Positions 1-11,060 of a stretch of 64,000 nucleotides of DNA are shown here, one piece after another; position 1 is the stretch's first letter; each line of letters begins with the position of its first letter. The position numbers and the translations under genes are program-made. The DNA is taken from contig OZ231126.1 in the NCBI GenBank assembly GCA_965153355.1, forward strand, positions 101,680,001-101,744,000. Direction: 5' to 3'. Origin of the DNA: Flaccisagitta enflata (lineage: Eukaryota; Chaetognatha; Sagittoidea; Aphragmophora). Below the pieces are notes generated by a model, which saw only the letters and a list, made by a program, of their open reading frames with translations, had not been told where the DNA came from and made no database searches.

Positions 1-176
1 GGGCCTATGTTGGGATGTTGTGGGGAAAAATGATTTTTTTGTCCAATCTAGAATTTTAGTTTTAAAGCTTTACAACAGTGTCAAAGAGCTTGAATAAGAA
101 ACAAATAAATACTCTAGATCATGTTGTAGGCAGGGGCAGTGACATATGAAACTAACACAAGCAATTGGGTTATAGT

Positions 177-353
177 ACAGTCGGACCCCGCAATAACAGC
201 CCCGCTTTTAAAGGTTCCCCATCAATAAAGGTCAACATTTTAAGGTCCAAAATGACACATTCTAATGTGTTTTCACCTCTCTTTAAAGGTGACCCTGAGA
301 TAAAGGTGAAAAAGCTTCAGTCCCAATGGGACCGATGAGGCGGGGTCCTACTG
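177..353. mobile_element. 177-bp TA-flanked MITE, Tigger/mariner type
   Basis: The ends CAGTCGGACCCCGC and GCGGGGTCCTACTG form 14-bp inverted repeats with one mismatch, and TA dinucleotides flank both sides (175-176 and 354-355). A CAGT...ACTG end with a TA duplication is typical of the Tc1/mariner/pogo superfamily. There is no coding capacity, so it is non-autonomous. A second copy in the opposite orientation lies at 32949-33124. Confidence 0.85.
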
Positions 354-505
354 TAGTTAAAAAACCTGACGGCAACCGACCAACTGACCAACCAACAGAC
401 CAATCGACCGACCCACATAGCGGGTCATAGACTCATGTGCAGCCGAATAAGTATTGAAGCGGAAACGGAAGTGAAAGCAGCATATGAATCAACCAAGACT
501 ACATC

Positions 506-508
<3 letters not shown>

Positions 509-580
<72 letters not shown>
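509..580. repeat. (GT)n microsatellite
   Basis: About 36 uninterrupted GT units, with a second short GT run at 630-648. Open frames across it are simple-sequence artefacts. Confidence 0.97.
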
Positions 581-582
<2 letters not shown>

Positions 583-652
583 GGTTTGAAAGAAAAGAAT
601 GCAAGAAGTCAACTATGTTCACATCCCATGTGTGTGTGTGTGTGTGTGACTG

Positions 653-1065
653 CAGGGGCCTGTAGAGGCCTATACACCCTATACAAAGTATAGGGGCCCG
701 GGGCTTAGGGGGGCCTGGAGGGCCTCTCAATTTTTATAGAGATGAAAAGGGAAAAGGGAGAAAAGAAAAGAAAAAGGAAAAAAAAAAAAAAAAAAAAACG
801 CTCCTGAGGGAATGATTTGTAAAACCGGGCTCTGAGCTAATTATACAAAAGCTGGAAACCTCTTTCAAAATACTGAAACTTTTTTACTATTTTTGTTATA
901 GTACTAAGTTCAACACTTCAATTTTCTTCTCTAAATGAAATATATAGAGACTGAATAGTAATCCATAAAAAAACTATATGTGCTATAGGCGGCTGACAGT
1001 CGCGCCAAAACTAGGGGGGCCCGGACTTTTGGATTGTATAGGGGCCCAAAATTTCTCTGCTGGCC

Positions 1066-1069
<4 letters not shown>
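653..1069. mobile_element. hAT-type MITE, CAGGGGCC ends
   Basis: The ends CAGGGGCC and GGCCCCTG are inverted, and subterminal GTATAGGGGCCC motifs recur on both sides. Both flanks lie in GT repeats (TGTGACTG left, TGTGTGTG right), compatible with a decayed 8-bp duplication. The interior has a polyA/polypurine tract and no ORF. CAGGGGC ends are typical of hAT elements; compare the better-supported copy at 49925-50265. Confidence 0.6.
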
Positions 1070-1116
<47 letters not shown>

Positions 1117-1128
1117 ATGTGTGTGTGT
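1070..1128. repeat. (GT)n microsatellite
   Basis: GT array directly abutting the right end of the hAT-like MITE, interrupted once by GCATGT near its end. Confidence 0.95.
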
Positions 1129-1474
1129 AAGGCCTTGCATATGGCGTTTTTTTCTGCGGTTTCGGTTCGGGTTTGGAATACCTTAAAACCTTTCCTCGGG
1201 TTTATGACGGGTTTATATTGTTTTTTTAAGTAAATATAGTAATAAAAAGATGTCTGGTCATTTGCCAGAGAGAAAACAAATGAGAGAAAAAAGAAGAAGC
1301 AAGAAAAAGAAAGAAAAATGAGAAAAAAAGGCAAAAAACAAACACACATAGACACGGACACAGACACTCTGAAACAGCAAAAAATCCGAGAAAACAGTTG
1401 AGCAAAAAAAGGGGGGGGGAAATAAGTTTAAACAGCATTATAAAAAAAAACAAAGAAATGAATGTAACTAAGTA

Positions 1475-1516
1475 GAGAGGGAGAGAGAGAGAGAGCGAGA
1501 GATAGAGAGGGAGAGA

Positions 1517-1586
<70 letters not shown>

Positions 1587-1615
1587 GAGAAACACACACA
1601 CACACACACACACAC
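1475..1615. repeat. (GA)n then (CA)n compound microsatellite
   Basis: An imperfect GA-rich tract becomes a clean GA array (about 1525-1581), then a CA array (about 1592-1615). The surrounding 1140-1780 is A- and purine-rich with no recognisable gene. Confidence 0.95.
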
Positions 1616-1779
1616 ATTGAATCATCAAAGAGGTGAGAAAAAAATAACAAAAAAATTTGATGAGTGAAAGATTGAAAGAATAATATAGAAACAGAAATAT
1701 CCTAGAAAACAAAGTCAGGAATTTCGGGTTTGGCCTCAAAACCGAGCCTCGGCCTTCTCATGGCCAAACCCGCAAGGCC

Positions 1780-1954
1780 TTATGTGTGTGTGTGTGTGTG
1801 TGCATGCAATTGTGTGTGCGTGTGTTTTCTTAAGCGTTGGTGTGTTTTTGAAAGTATATGTGTCTGTTGGTTGGTTGGTTGGTAACACATTCATCAATGA
1901 ATAATGAATAATCGCAATCCTTTTCGTGGACGTCATCATCATCATCATCAACGT

Positions 1955-2000
<46 letters not shown>

Positions 2001-2215
2001 GGTTGTTGTCAATTTCATTATTGTTGTCGTCATCAATAAGTTCAACAGCATCATCATCATCATCATCATCAACATCATCATAATCATCATCATCGTCAAC
2101 GTCATCATCATCATCATTATCATAATCATCATCATCATAATCGTCGTTGTCTTCAAAATCAGTATCGTCATCGTCATCAACAAATTCAACAGCAGCATCA
2201 TCATCATCATAGTCA
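1780..2215. repeat. (GT)n and long imperfect (ATC)n region
   Basis: A short GT array (1782-1803), a (GGTT)n run near 1869-1883, then ATC/GTC trinucleotide repeats from about 1930 to 2215. Long methionine or aspartate ORFs here are repeat artefacts. I see nothing further in 2216-2636. Confidence 0.95.
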
Positions 2216-2636
2216 CCGTTAGCCTAGTTGTCATCACAGTCGTCGTCTTACTGATGAAAGTTAAAACAACATTGCCCATATAAATGAATTAAATGAATTA
2301 GGACAGTCACAAATTTGTTCGTTCTAACCTCCTAGATGACGTTGCTAGTTGAATATTGTAAAAGACATTGTATGATGTGAAAGAAAAGTTAATGACAGCA
2401 AAATTGGCTTTTAAAGAACAGTGCTTTCAGACTTTTTTGTTTGGACAGTTTTTTAATCAAGAAACATAAGAGTTCTTATCATAGCAGTGTTTTTTGAGAT
2501 TTTGAAAAAGTTGATAGAGAAACAATATTAGGTTCATGAGGTTGTCTAAAAAGAAACAGCAATGGAGGTGGTGGGAGGGACGTTGACCGGCAAAACATAT
2601 AGCAAGGTGGATGGAAAAAATAGTTCCTTTGGCTTA

Positions 2637-3073
2637 AGGGGTTATGGTGTCTTTGGGGTGTCAGAGGTGGCAATTTAGGTGGGATTTGGGGTGGTTGGGT
2701 GGTTGTTTCCTCTGGCCTATGTGAATAAACTACTGTGTAGGTGATTTTAGGGGTTATGGTGTCTTTGGGGTGTCAGAGGTGGTGATTTAGGTGGGATTTG
2801 GGGTGGTTGGGTGGTTGTTTCCTCTGGCCTATATGAATAAACTACTGTGTAGGTGATTTTAGGGGTTATGGTGTCTTTGGGGTGTCAGAGGTGGCGATTT
2901 AGGTGGGATTTGGGGTGGTTGGGTGGTTGTTTCCTCTGGCCTATGTGAATAAACTACTGTGTAGGTGATTTTAGGGGTTATGGTGTCTTTGGGGTGTCAG
3001 AGGTGGCGATTTAGGTGGGATTTGGGGTGGTTGGGTGGTTGTTTCCTCTGGCCTATGTGAATAAACTACTGTG
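2637..3073. repeat. 112-bp minisatellite, about 3.9 copies
   Basis: AGGGGTTATGG starts at 2637, 2749, 2861 and 2973, an exact 112-bp period with only a few substitutions between units. The array stops abruptly at about 3073, where the downstream ORF on the - strand ends. Confidence 0.95.
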
Positions 3074-3788
3074 CGTCAGGGGTACCGCTGCAAACCGTTC
3101 CACCGCGCTCATGGAGGAGAATGACCCCGGGGTAATCCTTGTAGCCCGGTACCCTGGGCCTTAATGGGGTAACTGGGGGTGGGTTGCTTAAGATGCTTGA
3201 TTGTCTTGTTGGTGGTGTCACTCCTGGAGTGTTACTTGCGTATCTGGTAGGGCTTTGCACGTCATATACCGACTGACCTGTTGTTGTTGATTGATGTGAC
3301 TGACCGACAGACTGACCGCCTGTGTTTTGTAGACTGGGTGGATAGAGGGCAAATGTCACCGTCTTTTTGTTCGGCGACCGATTTCCTGCGTCGTTTTGGT
3401 GTTGATGATCCTCCACATGGTGAGACGTGGCACCCTGTGTACCTGGGCTTGGGCTGGGGTATTGGGCATTAATCATTGCTGGGCCAATATTAGTACTGGT
3501 AGGCCATGTCAACTCGGCAGAATGGTCCCAATGACCACCGGTATCCTCTATATCACCGGGGTCATCGTCATCGTCATCCTCAGATGAGCTAGATTTGCTT
3601 TTTACATCTATGTTTAAATCGGCCATTAATTCGTCGGCCCTTTCAAACAACACTCGCATTTCATCAATTGATCCCCCTGTAGAGAATACTCTGAACGCGT
3701 TATTTGTGCTTCTTATTAGCTGTTGGAGCACTTCCTTTGTTGCTGTCAATCGACCTATTTTTTGCTTTGCGCGGCCGTTATGCGTCAC
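3066..3788 (-). CDS. Hypothetical acidic protein, gag/ORF1-like
   Basis: A 240-residue open frame not made of simple repeats. The N-terminal 55 residues look helical (KEVLQQLIRS, MRVLFERADELMADL). A Ser/Asp/Glu run (SSSSEDDDDDD) follows, then a long low-complexity Pro/Ser/Thr/Gln region and a C-terminal PVTPLRPRVPGYKDYPGV stretch. A helical N-terminus with a disordered acidic or proline-rich tail resembles retrotransposon gag-like ORFs, but I recognise no zinc knuckle or named family. The apparent start lies inside the 20-bp minisatellite, so the true N-terminus is uncertain; it could be a gag fragment or one exon of a host gene. Confidence 0.4.
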   Translation of the reverse strand: MTHNGRAKQKIGRLTATKEVLQQLIRSTNNAFRVFSTGGSIDEMRVLFERADELMADLNIDVKSKSSSSEDDDDDDPGDIEDTGGHWDHSAELTWPTSTNIGPAMINAQYPSPSPGTQGATSHHVEDHQHQNDAGNRSPNKKTVTFALYPPSLQNTGGQSVGQSHQSTTTGQSVYDVQSPTRYASNTPGVTPPTRQSSILSNPPPVTPLRPRVPGYKDYPGVILLHERGGTVCSGTPDAQ

Positions 3789-3868
3789 GCGCGGCCGTTA
3801 CGCATCACGCGCGGCCGTTATGCGTCACGCGCCGCCATTATGCGTCACGCGCGACTGTTACGCGCACC
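3769..3868. repeat. 20-bp GC-rich minisatellite, 5 copies
   Basis: Unit GCGCGGCCGTTATGCGTCAC in five copies, the last two diverged. It is much more GC- and CpG-rich than its surroundings and overlaps the 5' end of the gag-like ORF. Confidence 0.9.
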
Positions 3869-4081
3869 ATACTATGTGAACTGGATTGAAAACATCCAAG
3901 ACCAACCCTTATTGATCATGCAAAGCAAAAAAATCAAGTGACGAGCTGGATGCGAACTTGCAACCCTTCCAATTGAATGTATTGATTGCAAAATCAAAAC
4001 CGCAACTCTCTTCCCTTCAAGTTCTGGTCTCATTGTTCTTTTAGATTTGGTTGCTTAGGTCTCCAGTGATATCGCATGTGC

Positions 4082-4165
4082 TCCCATAGCATAATGGTTA
4101 GAGCATCGCGGTGAGAGTTAAAACATTGCGTTGTTTCGCGGGTTCAAATCCTGCGGGAAGCACTG
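4082..4165 (+). tRNA. tRNA-like sequence, possibly a pseudogene or SINE head
   Basis: It has a good A box (TAGCATAATGGTTAGAGC) and B box (GGTTCAAATCC), and the ends GTGCTCC/GAAGCAC pair at 6 of 7 positions. The T stem GCGGG/CCTGC pairs with one wobble. The anticodon arm cannot be folded normally: a CGCGG/TTGCG stem would enclose about 14 nt, so no anticodon is assigned. It keeps pol III promoter elements but is probably not a functional tRNA. GCTGCATGTAGCTGCATGCA repeats follow (4205-4290). Confidence 0.4.
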
Positions 4166-4443
4166 ACTTTATTTTGGTTTAAAACATGTATGGAGTGAGA
4201 GGGAAGCGCTGCATGTGAGAGCGTGTGACTGCAGATTGCTGCATGTAGCTGCATGCAACAAGCTGCATGTAGCTGCATGCAAGGGGGGTGCATGTAAAAG
4301 AACACTAAAGTAAAAATAATTTCATCTAATTTCCGCTTTGTGATTATCAATAATTTCCGCTAATTTCCTGGGGGTGAGGTCCTTCATCTCCTATGCTATA
4401 CTGTTACGGTTGCTGTCTTTGTTTCTGCTTCTGCCACTCGCTG

Positions 4444-4446
4444 CCG

Positions 4447-4490
<44 letters not shown>

Positions 4491-4491
4491 A

Positions 4492-4525
<34 letters not shown>

Positions 4526-4526
4526 A

Positions 4527-4583
<57 letters not shown>
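4444..4583. repeat. (GTT)n plus (ATC)n microsatellite
   Basis: About 16 GTT units pass directly into about 29 ATC units. I see no gene in the AT-rich 4584-5210. Confidence 0.97.
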
Positions 4584-5212
4584 GTAAGTTTTAGCAGTAG
4601 ATGAAAACCCCGCGACGATACGCCTTTGCCGTCCATGCGGGGATATATCTTTAATCTTTAAAACTAATCATGATAATTATAAAGCAATATAATTATGAAA
4701 ATATATCCATCACAAGGAGACAGTCTGGAACAAAGTTTTTGCCATCGCAATATCTGAGTTTCCATATAGTAATGATAATTACAATTATTAAATTCAATAT
4801 TTATTAAAAAATTGATTTTTTTCGCGCTAATCTCAGTGTTAATTAATGCCTGCTATTCACCCGACATATTGTAATTATAAATATTCCCCACCGGAATTGT
4901 TTACTAAATTCATGAATGTTTCAACGATGCAAATTAGGATATTCTTAAATTTTAGAGTGACATTACTACAAAACAAAAATATATTAAAACTTCTGTTTGG
5001 CCGACTTAAAGTGCTCGCATTTTGATGCAGTTTGAAAGGTAGGTGCATCTTACATATATCTACAATATGTAAGACGCTCAGGCCTATACTCATCGTCGCA
5101 TAGCGTCGCAAACGGTTTAATCAAGGCGGTATCTCTTGAAGTCATTTTGGTCGCGCCAGATGAGAAAATCTGTGATCCCCTTCGTTCTAAATTTCTGTAT
5201 GTCTATATGTCG

Positions 5213-5213
<1 letters not shown>

Positions 5214-5279
<66 letters not shown>

Positions 5280-5440
5280 TGTTTGTGTGTGTGTGTGTTT
5301 GTGTGTGTGTTTGTGTGTGTGCATGTCTGTATTTAATCAATCAGTTACAGCTTGTGTGTCGCTGTGTGAGTGTGTGTGTGTGTGTGTGTATGTGTGTGTG
5401 TGTGTGAGTGTGAATGTGAATGTGTGTGTGTGCCTGTATT
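5214..5440. repeat. (GT)n compound microsatellite
   Basis: A pure GT array at 5214-5276 is followed by degenerate GT blocks. A near-duplicated spacer (CTGTATTT...CAATCA.TTACAG, 5327-5350 and 5432-5458) separates blocks, so block and spacer were probably duplicated together. Confidence 0.93.
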
Positions 5441-5527
5441 TGTTCAATCAATTACAGTTGAACCTCGCATGACACCAATAGATTCTATCTGTTTGAGGTG
5501 GATTTCTTTTGTTGCCAATATATATAA

Positions 5528-5702
5528 CAAGGCGAGATACACAGCTACCCCAGTCATGTGCGGTTGGGCATGGGTGGTGATAGAAAAGGTCACCTGGGCA
5601 TTTGGGCAGGAGCTGTGAGCTCAAAAAGCTCAATAACGCCAAACAAGGCCGGATACATGGCTACCCCAGTCGCGTGTGGGTGGGCAGGGGCTGTATTTTT
5701 CA
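5528..5702 (-). repeat. Two partial hairpin-family repeat ends in tandem
   Basis: ACAAGGC...GATACA.AGCTACCCCAGTC near 5528 recurs at 5643 as AACAAGGCCGGATACATGGC, each followed by GGGTGGGCA. Both are the GGCCTTGTTT end of the interspersed family seen in full at 28778-28960. Confidence 0.7.
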
Positions 5703-5710
5703 TTGTTGTC

Positions 5711-5786
5711 ATCTTTTTTTTCTTCTTCTTCTTCTTCTTCTTCTTCTTCTTCTTCTTCTTCTTCTTCTTCTTCTTCTTCTTCTTCG
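5711..5786. repeat. (TTC)n microsatellite
   Basis: About 24 TTC units lying directly after a repeat end. Nothing else is evident in 5787-6200. Confidence 0.97.
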
Positions 5787-6212
5787 ATTCTTTGTCGGTT
5801 GATATCTGAATTTGCCCTGTACTTATAATGCAACATCATAGACTACGCCGAAGTTTCGAAGAGGGAAACAGATTCCATCTGACAAAAAAAATGGCGGCAA
5901 AATAATTGAGGGTAGTGGTGATGAAAACAAATGTGATTTTAAATTTCGGTTTTGCCAAAAAGGCACGGTTTTATCATTTTCTGCATAATTTTTCACGAGG
6001 AATTCAGAAATCGCGGTCTCAAGACCTTGGGACAACGTCTTGGGGATCTTATGAGAAAACTTACATCATGGCTATTTTTTGTGTTTAATCAGTCATCGAT
6101 ATAAAGCTTCTGGCAGTGTGGACTGGCTCTGGCGCTTTAATTATTTTGATTACATCTTGACTGTTGTTTTCACCTCAAGATGACTCTCCCTTCCCTGTCG
6201 TTTTCATTTCTT

Positions 6213-6285
6213 TTTAGTTGCGTGCTACTTTTTGGTCGGTCCATCCGTCGGTTTGTCCGTCCGTCAGTCAAAAATCTGTTTTTAA
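6213..6285 (+). repeat. Hairpin-family 5' end fragment
   Basis: TTTTTAGTTGCGTGC followed by GGTCGGTCCATCCGTCGG tracts is the left end of the interspersed hairpin family, here truncated. Between here and 6900 I see no gene; 6700-6790 has a cluster of ACGTCAC words. Confidence 0.6.
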
Positions 6286-6943
6286 GGCTTTTTAAAGTAT
6301 TTTTATGTCCCAGAAAGGTAGAAGAGAAACTTTGTGGATCAATTAACCTTTTTTTTTTTTTCTCCGTTCACCTCTGAGTGAAGGCCCGTGAAACAAAGAA
6401 AACTAAACAGTCAGACTGTGCAACTCGGCGGTTCTAATCAAGAAAGAAAAGAGAAAACTAAAAAAGAAAGATAACTGAAAGTTACCAATATCAAGAAAGA
6501 CTTGCGTAAACGTTATGTTGGGGAGTGATTAACCCTAAGCAATGATGCAGACAAACTAACTAATATCAACATTGAAATGATGATGAACATGTGAACCTTG
6601 TGCTTTGTGGTATATACGCGCGGCTTGGGTGTAGTCCCCGTTATGCAGCCCCCTGGACTGCTTCTCAACTACGCGTCCGTGCTCCGTCATGAAAATACGA
6701 TCTAATTTACGAAGTCACGTCACGTACGTCACAAACATCACGTCACGAAGTCAGGTCACAAACAAGGAACGTGAGGTGGTTACGTCAAACGATGTTAACT
6801 TGGATCATGTGACCACTGGGCATATCAAGTCTACTCATTAAGATAAGTTAATTTGTAGAGATGTTCCGCTTGATGACAATTCAAATGTACTACTCCCCTT
6901 ATCCTGGTGATTTTCATTTTATCGCTCCTGGTCTCTTTAATTC

Positions 6944-9499
6944 ATGCAAGCTACCCAAGATTTTGATGGCATATTAGATGACGAAACGAAAGACCTAAAC
7001 AATATATATCAGATTGATGAAGATGATACGATTAACAAAATCCATACTAGTTTCAGTGACAGTTTGTACTACACTGAGCTGAGCCGGATCACCCATTAGG
7101 CTTATAAGGCTCAAGCCTTAGGCCCCGCGGTAAGGGGGGCCCCGCGGTTCAGCCCCTACCCTTTGGAAAAAAAGGAAGAGGAACAAAAGAGAAGGAAAAA
7201 AGGAAAGAAAAAGAAACAAAGAAAAAGAAAAAGAAGAAGAAAGAAAAAAAGAAAGAAAAAAACAAAAAAACAAACAAATTTTTTCTTTTGCTTGTGTTTG
7301 GATTTTTCTTCAAAATTTTTTTATTCAACATGAGATTCTTTTTTTTTTCATTTACATTCATCAGCTTTAAAAGATGAATGCCTTTGTAGTTTACCTCCAA
7401 TAGTTTTTAGCAGGGTAGAAAAGGGGTGACACCGTGACAGCAAGGGGGCAGCAAAGGGAGGGGGGGTTAGGGGGGCCCCGCGGTAGCTCTCAAGCCTTAG
7501 GCCCCGCGGTAGCTTGATCCGGCTCAGACACTGAGGCTGAATTCCTGGATTTTCTAAAGCGTCAAAAAGTTTCAGACAATTGCGGCTTGAAGATACTAAC
7601 ATTAAACATAGCTAATATTCTATCAAAACTAAGTAGTTTTGAAATCTTCATCCAAAATCTGTCCAATGAATCAAATAAACCAAACATTATAGCGATCACA
7701 GAAACTCACCTTAACGACAAACAAAATCACGGCTACACTGAGGATGAACTCAGGAACCTGATACCAGGATATAAATTTTTCCATAAAAACAGACAAAATA
7801 GAAAAGGTGGTGGAGTTGGTATTCCGATTGACATCAATACAGCATGTAACGCTAAAACTGAACCAGATAATGTTTTTATTGATGAAATATTTGAAAACAT
7901 AACAGCACGACTACCAAATCTGACTTTTGAACATGGAAAAAAAGACTTGGTCCTTTTGACGGTCTATCGACAACCGGGGAAATGATAACTTGGACACATT
8001 CCTTGACTCACTTCAGGGATGGCTAAGAAAATGCGATAAGAACTCAAATGAAATCATTATCACAGGTGACATGAATCTTGATCTGTTGAAGTATCAAAAC
8101 CACGCTCCTACTTCGGACTATCTAGACATAATGATGTCACATTCACTGCTACCAATAATTACAAGACCAATAAGAATAAAACACTCTAGTGCTAGCTTGA
8201 TTGATCATATGTTCTGCAAATCTTCAGTTATCAGATCAGGAATACTGACAAGCGAAATAGCAGGAAGCCATGGTTCTACCAACCATTATCCTGTGTTCTG
8301 TGTAATTGGGACAAAAAATGGAAATGAAAAAAACTCTAAATCATTCTCAAAGAGATACTTTACAAATGAGGGAAATGAAAAGAGACGAGATGGTCTAAAA
8401 AATGAGAATTGGGATTCATTTTTTTCTGAAAATGATCCAAATACAGCATATCAAATGTTCCAGGACACTTACTGCTCTCTTTACCATGACTCCATAACAA
8501 CAAAAACTTATGAACTTAAGGGGGATAATTGTCCTAGAGAACCCTGGATGACTCTTGACATTCTAAAAAAAATGAGGAGGAGAGACAGGCTCTCTAAATT
8601 AAGAGGACGACAAAATGACTACAAACTAATCAGAAATGAGATTGTTAGTGATTGTCGTAAAGCAGAGAGAGATTACTATAAGAAGCGAATATCTGAAAAC
8701 TGGAATAATATTAAGGAGCAATGGAACACTCTAAGAAAAGTCATGGGAAAAGAAAATAATAAATCTGACTTTCCATCTGCCTTTAAACACAACAATAATT
8801 GGCTTACTGACAAACAACAAATCTCTGACAATATAAACCAGTATTATACTAGCCTTGGACTTGATACAAATAGAAGTGTGGGAAACTCAAGAAAAAATGC
8901 TTCTTACTACCTAAACAAAAATATGGTAAGAGCGACCGAGCAATTAATGACTGGTACATTCAGGGAGCAGGATGTTCTCAATGCTTGCCGACTACTACAC
9001 CCTAAGATGAGCTGTGATGCCTACGGACTGTCACAAAAGGTCATATTGCAGGATATGGACATTCTAGCGCCTATGTTTACTCATTTGATTAATTGCTCAC
9101 TATCAGCAGGCATTTGCCCCAATATGAGCAAAATTGCAAGAGTAATACCAGTCTACAAAAACAAGGGTGAAAAATATCTGTTCTCTAATTACAGACCAAT
9201 ATCAATGCTACCAGTTTTCTCTAAAATTATAGAAAAATTAGTATACAACAAAATCTTTGATTTCCTGGGGCGCTATGAGATCTTATTCGAATCCCAATAT
9301 GGGTTTAGTAGGGGTCATAACACTACTCACCCTACGGCCTACACTTGACTTTTTAAAAACTATTGAGGATGCACTGAGGCAAAATGAATTAGCTATAGGA
9401 GTGTTTTGCGATTTGAGCAAGGCCTTTGATACCTTAGACCATGAAATACTACTGTCAAAACTTACTCCATCAGCTGCTATCATAACCAGAAACAATTGA
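6944..9499 (+). pseudogene. LINE ORF2: endonuclease plus partial reverse transcriptase
   Basis: A non-LTR retrotransposon ORF2 with an AP-endonuclease-like domain (LTLNIANILSKL, AITETHLND, ITGDMNLDLL, SLIDHMF) and then the RT start (RVIPVYKNKGEK, NYRPISMLPVFSKIIEKL, SQYGFSRGH, FCDLSKAFDTLDHEILLSKL). The RT breaks off just after motif A, so the YxDD motif and everything C-terminal are missing. Reading starts near ATG 6944 and is interrupted by the MITE at 7079-7527; the protein resumes in frame across the empty site. One extra A near 7981 and another shift near 9345 break the frame. The motif order fits the jockey/CR1 group. A LINE 3'-tail-like region follows to about 9740. It is inactive. Confidence 0.88.
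7079..7527. mobile_element. 449-bp hAT-type MITE nested in the LINE
   Basis: Ends CTGAGCCGGATCA and TGATCCGGCTCAG are a perfect 13-bp inverted repeat, flanked by identical 8-bp duplications ACACTGAG (7071-7078 and 7528-7535). An 8-bp duplication is the hAT signature. Subterminal GGCCCCGCGG motifs repeat on both sides and the interior is a polypurine tract. It is related in ends and plan to 29941-31940 and 59458-60177. Confidence 0.93.
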
Positions 9500-9699
9500 C
9501 AACGACATTGACAACAACAAGACAATGAAAATAACATTGGAAAACAAAAATTTGGTCAGCAGAACATCAATGGCGAAGGACTAAAGATTCCACTCATTTC
9601 GCTCGTTATATTTTAACATTGTGTAAACTGTGTTAATTATGTTAACCTTTTGATTGATTCAAATCTTATATTTGATTGCTTTCTGTATTGACTGTATGA

Positions 9700-9990
9700 A
9701 ATATGTTGTGGTCCCATCATCTCCCAGGCTCTGGGATCAGGGCGGAGGTCTTGTATCCTAGACAGGAGATCCCTTTCCCAACTATTATGTTGATATTGAA
9801 TTTGAAGCAGCCATAGCCAATTCTTTTCAAAAATTTTACAATTTCAAAACCTATTGTGATCCAAACCATGAGAAATGATTTCTGCCTTCAACAAAAATCT
9901 CAAACTCATTCTCCCAGGCTCTGGGATCAGGGCGGAGGTCCTGCATCCTCGACAGGAGACCCCTTCCCCCTACAACCAACTAAAATTTCT
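9700..9990 (+). repeat. LINE 3' tail-like repeat, motif present twice
   Basis: TCCCAGGCTCTGGGATCAGG with GGCGGAGGTC and a GACAGGAGA block occurs near 9724 and again near 9913. It follows the truncated LINE, so it may be the LINE 3' UTR plus a second tail or a separate small repeat. The inverted half CCCAGGCTCTGGG can form a short hairpin. Confidence 0.5.
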
Positions 9991-10333
9991 AGCAAGATCC
10001 TTTCTTGTAGAGTTTGGACAATTCACAACTTTCAAAAATGGAGAAAACCCCAAAGTGGGGTTTTGGCGGGCAGTATTAAAAATGGAATTATGAATTTGAC
10101 CATTTCTATGTTCTATCTTTCTGTCTCTGTCTATCTTTTTCTATCCTCTCAAATATCCTATAAATTTCCAGACAGAGAAGGCGCCGGCTTTTCCGTTGTA
10201 ACAAAAACAATGATTTCTTGAGAAAGAGAACTTTGTAACTTATGATTTACAATTTAGTTCCGGTAAAAAGTGAAATGGCATGAAAGCCTATTGGTCAATA
10301 TAATTGCATTCTGTTTTATGATTGGATACTGGA

Positions 10334-10334
10334 T

Positions 10335-10390
<56 letters not shown>

Positions 10391-11060
10391 ACAAGCCTGA
10401 CTCCCACTAATACACTTTATTTGAAGACGTTTCTCAGCATCCGATGGTTGTTGTTGTTGTTTTTGATGTTGTTGGGAAAAAAGTCGAAGTCAGTCTTCGA
10501 CTTTTTGACATATTCTAAAGAAACATGGTTTTTATTTTCTTATGAGAAAGTTGAGCATTTCAATCGAGCAATTGGTCTCTTGGACAAAATCATTGTGATA
10601 AGTAAATTTGATAATTCTTTTTCATTTAGCGCCAAGCAGAATGCTCTACGACAAATATTTTTGGAGCTATAATTTTTTAAAGATTTATTTACAAAAAATT
10701 CAAATTGAATTTTTTTTCAATTTTTCATGATTTTATGTATGATCAATAAAGGAGTGTATTTACGTTTGTTTGAGCATGTAGATATACGATGACATGTTTC
10801 TGAGCATAGCTGCTCATCTGTGAAAGTGTTTTTAAGCATTTTAGCTCATTTAGCTCACTTAGCTCAGTCTTTTTTTTTTAGTCACGTGCACGCGACTCTA
10901 TAACCCGCTCTGTTGGTCCGTTGGTTGGTCCGTCGGTAACACTTAGCTTTTTTTCGTTGTTTTACATCATTTTAGGGTATTTTATGTCATTTTAAGTCAT
11001 TTTATGTCATTTTAAGTCATTTTCAGTTAATTTTAGTCACTTAAGTCATTTTGTCATTTT
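10334..11060 (+). repeat. Dispersed repeat A, copy 1
   Basis: A (TTG)n head (10334-10388) is followed by about 650 bp nearly identical to 16928-17700, and diverged in 57656-58070. It contains the hairpin AAGTCGAAG-TCAGT-CTTCGACTT at 10482-10504, a TCAATAAAGGAGTG motif and a GAGCATAGCTGCTC module. It runs into a hairpin-family end (AGTCACGTGCACGCGACT) near 10881. An open frame spans the same part of all three copies. The class is not identified. Confidence 0.85.

Noticed and set aside
425-2279. Long Thr/His, Ser/Leu, Met and Asp repeat proteins
   Set aside because: They are translations of GT, GA and ATC microsatellites; no frame has complex sequence or conserved residues.
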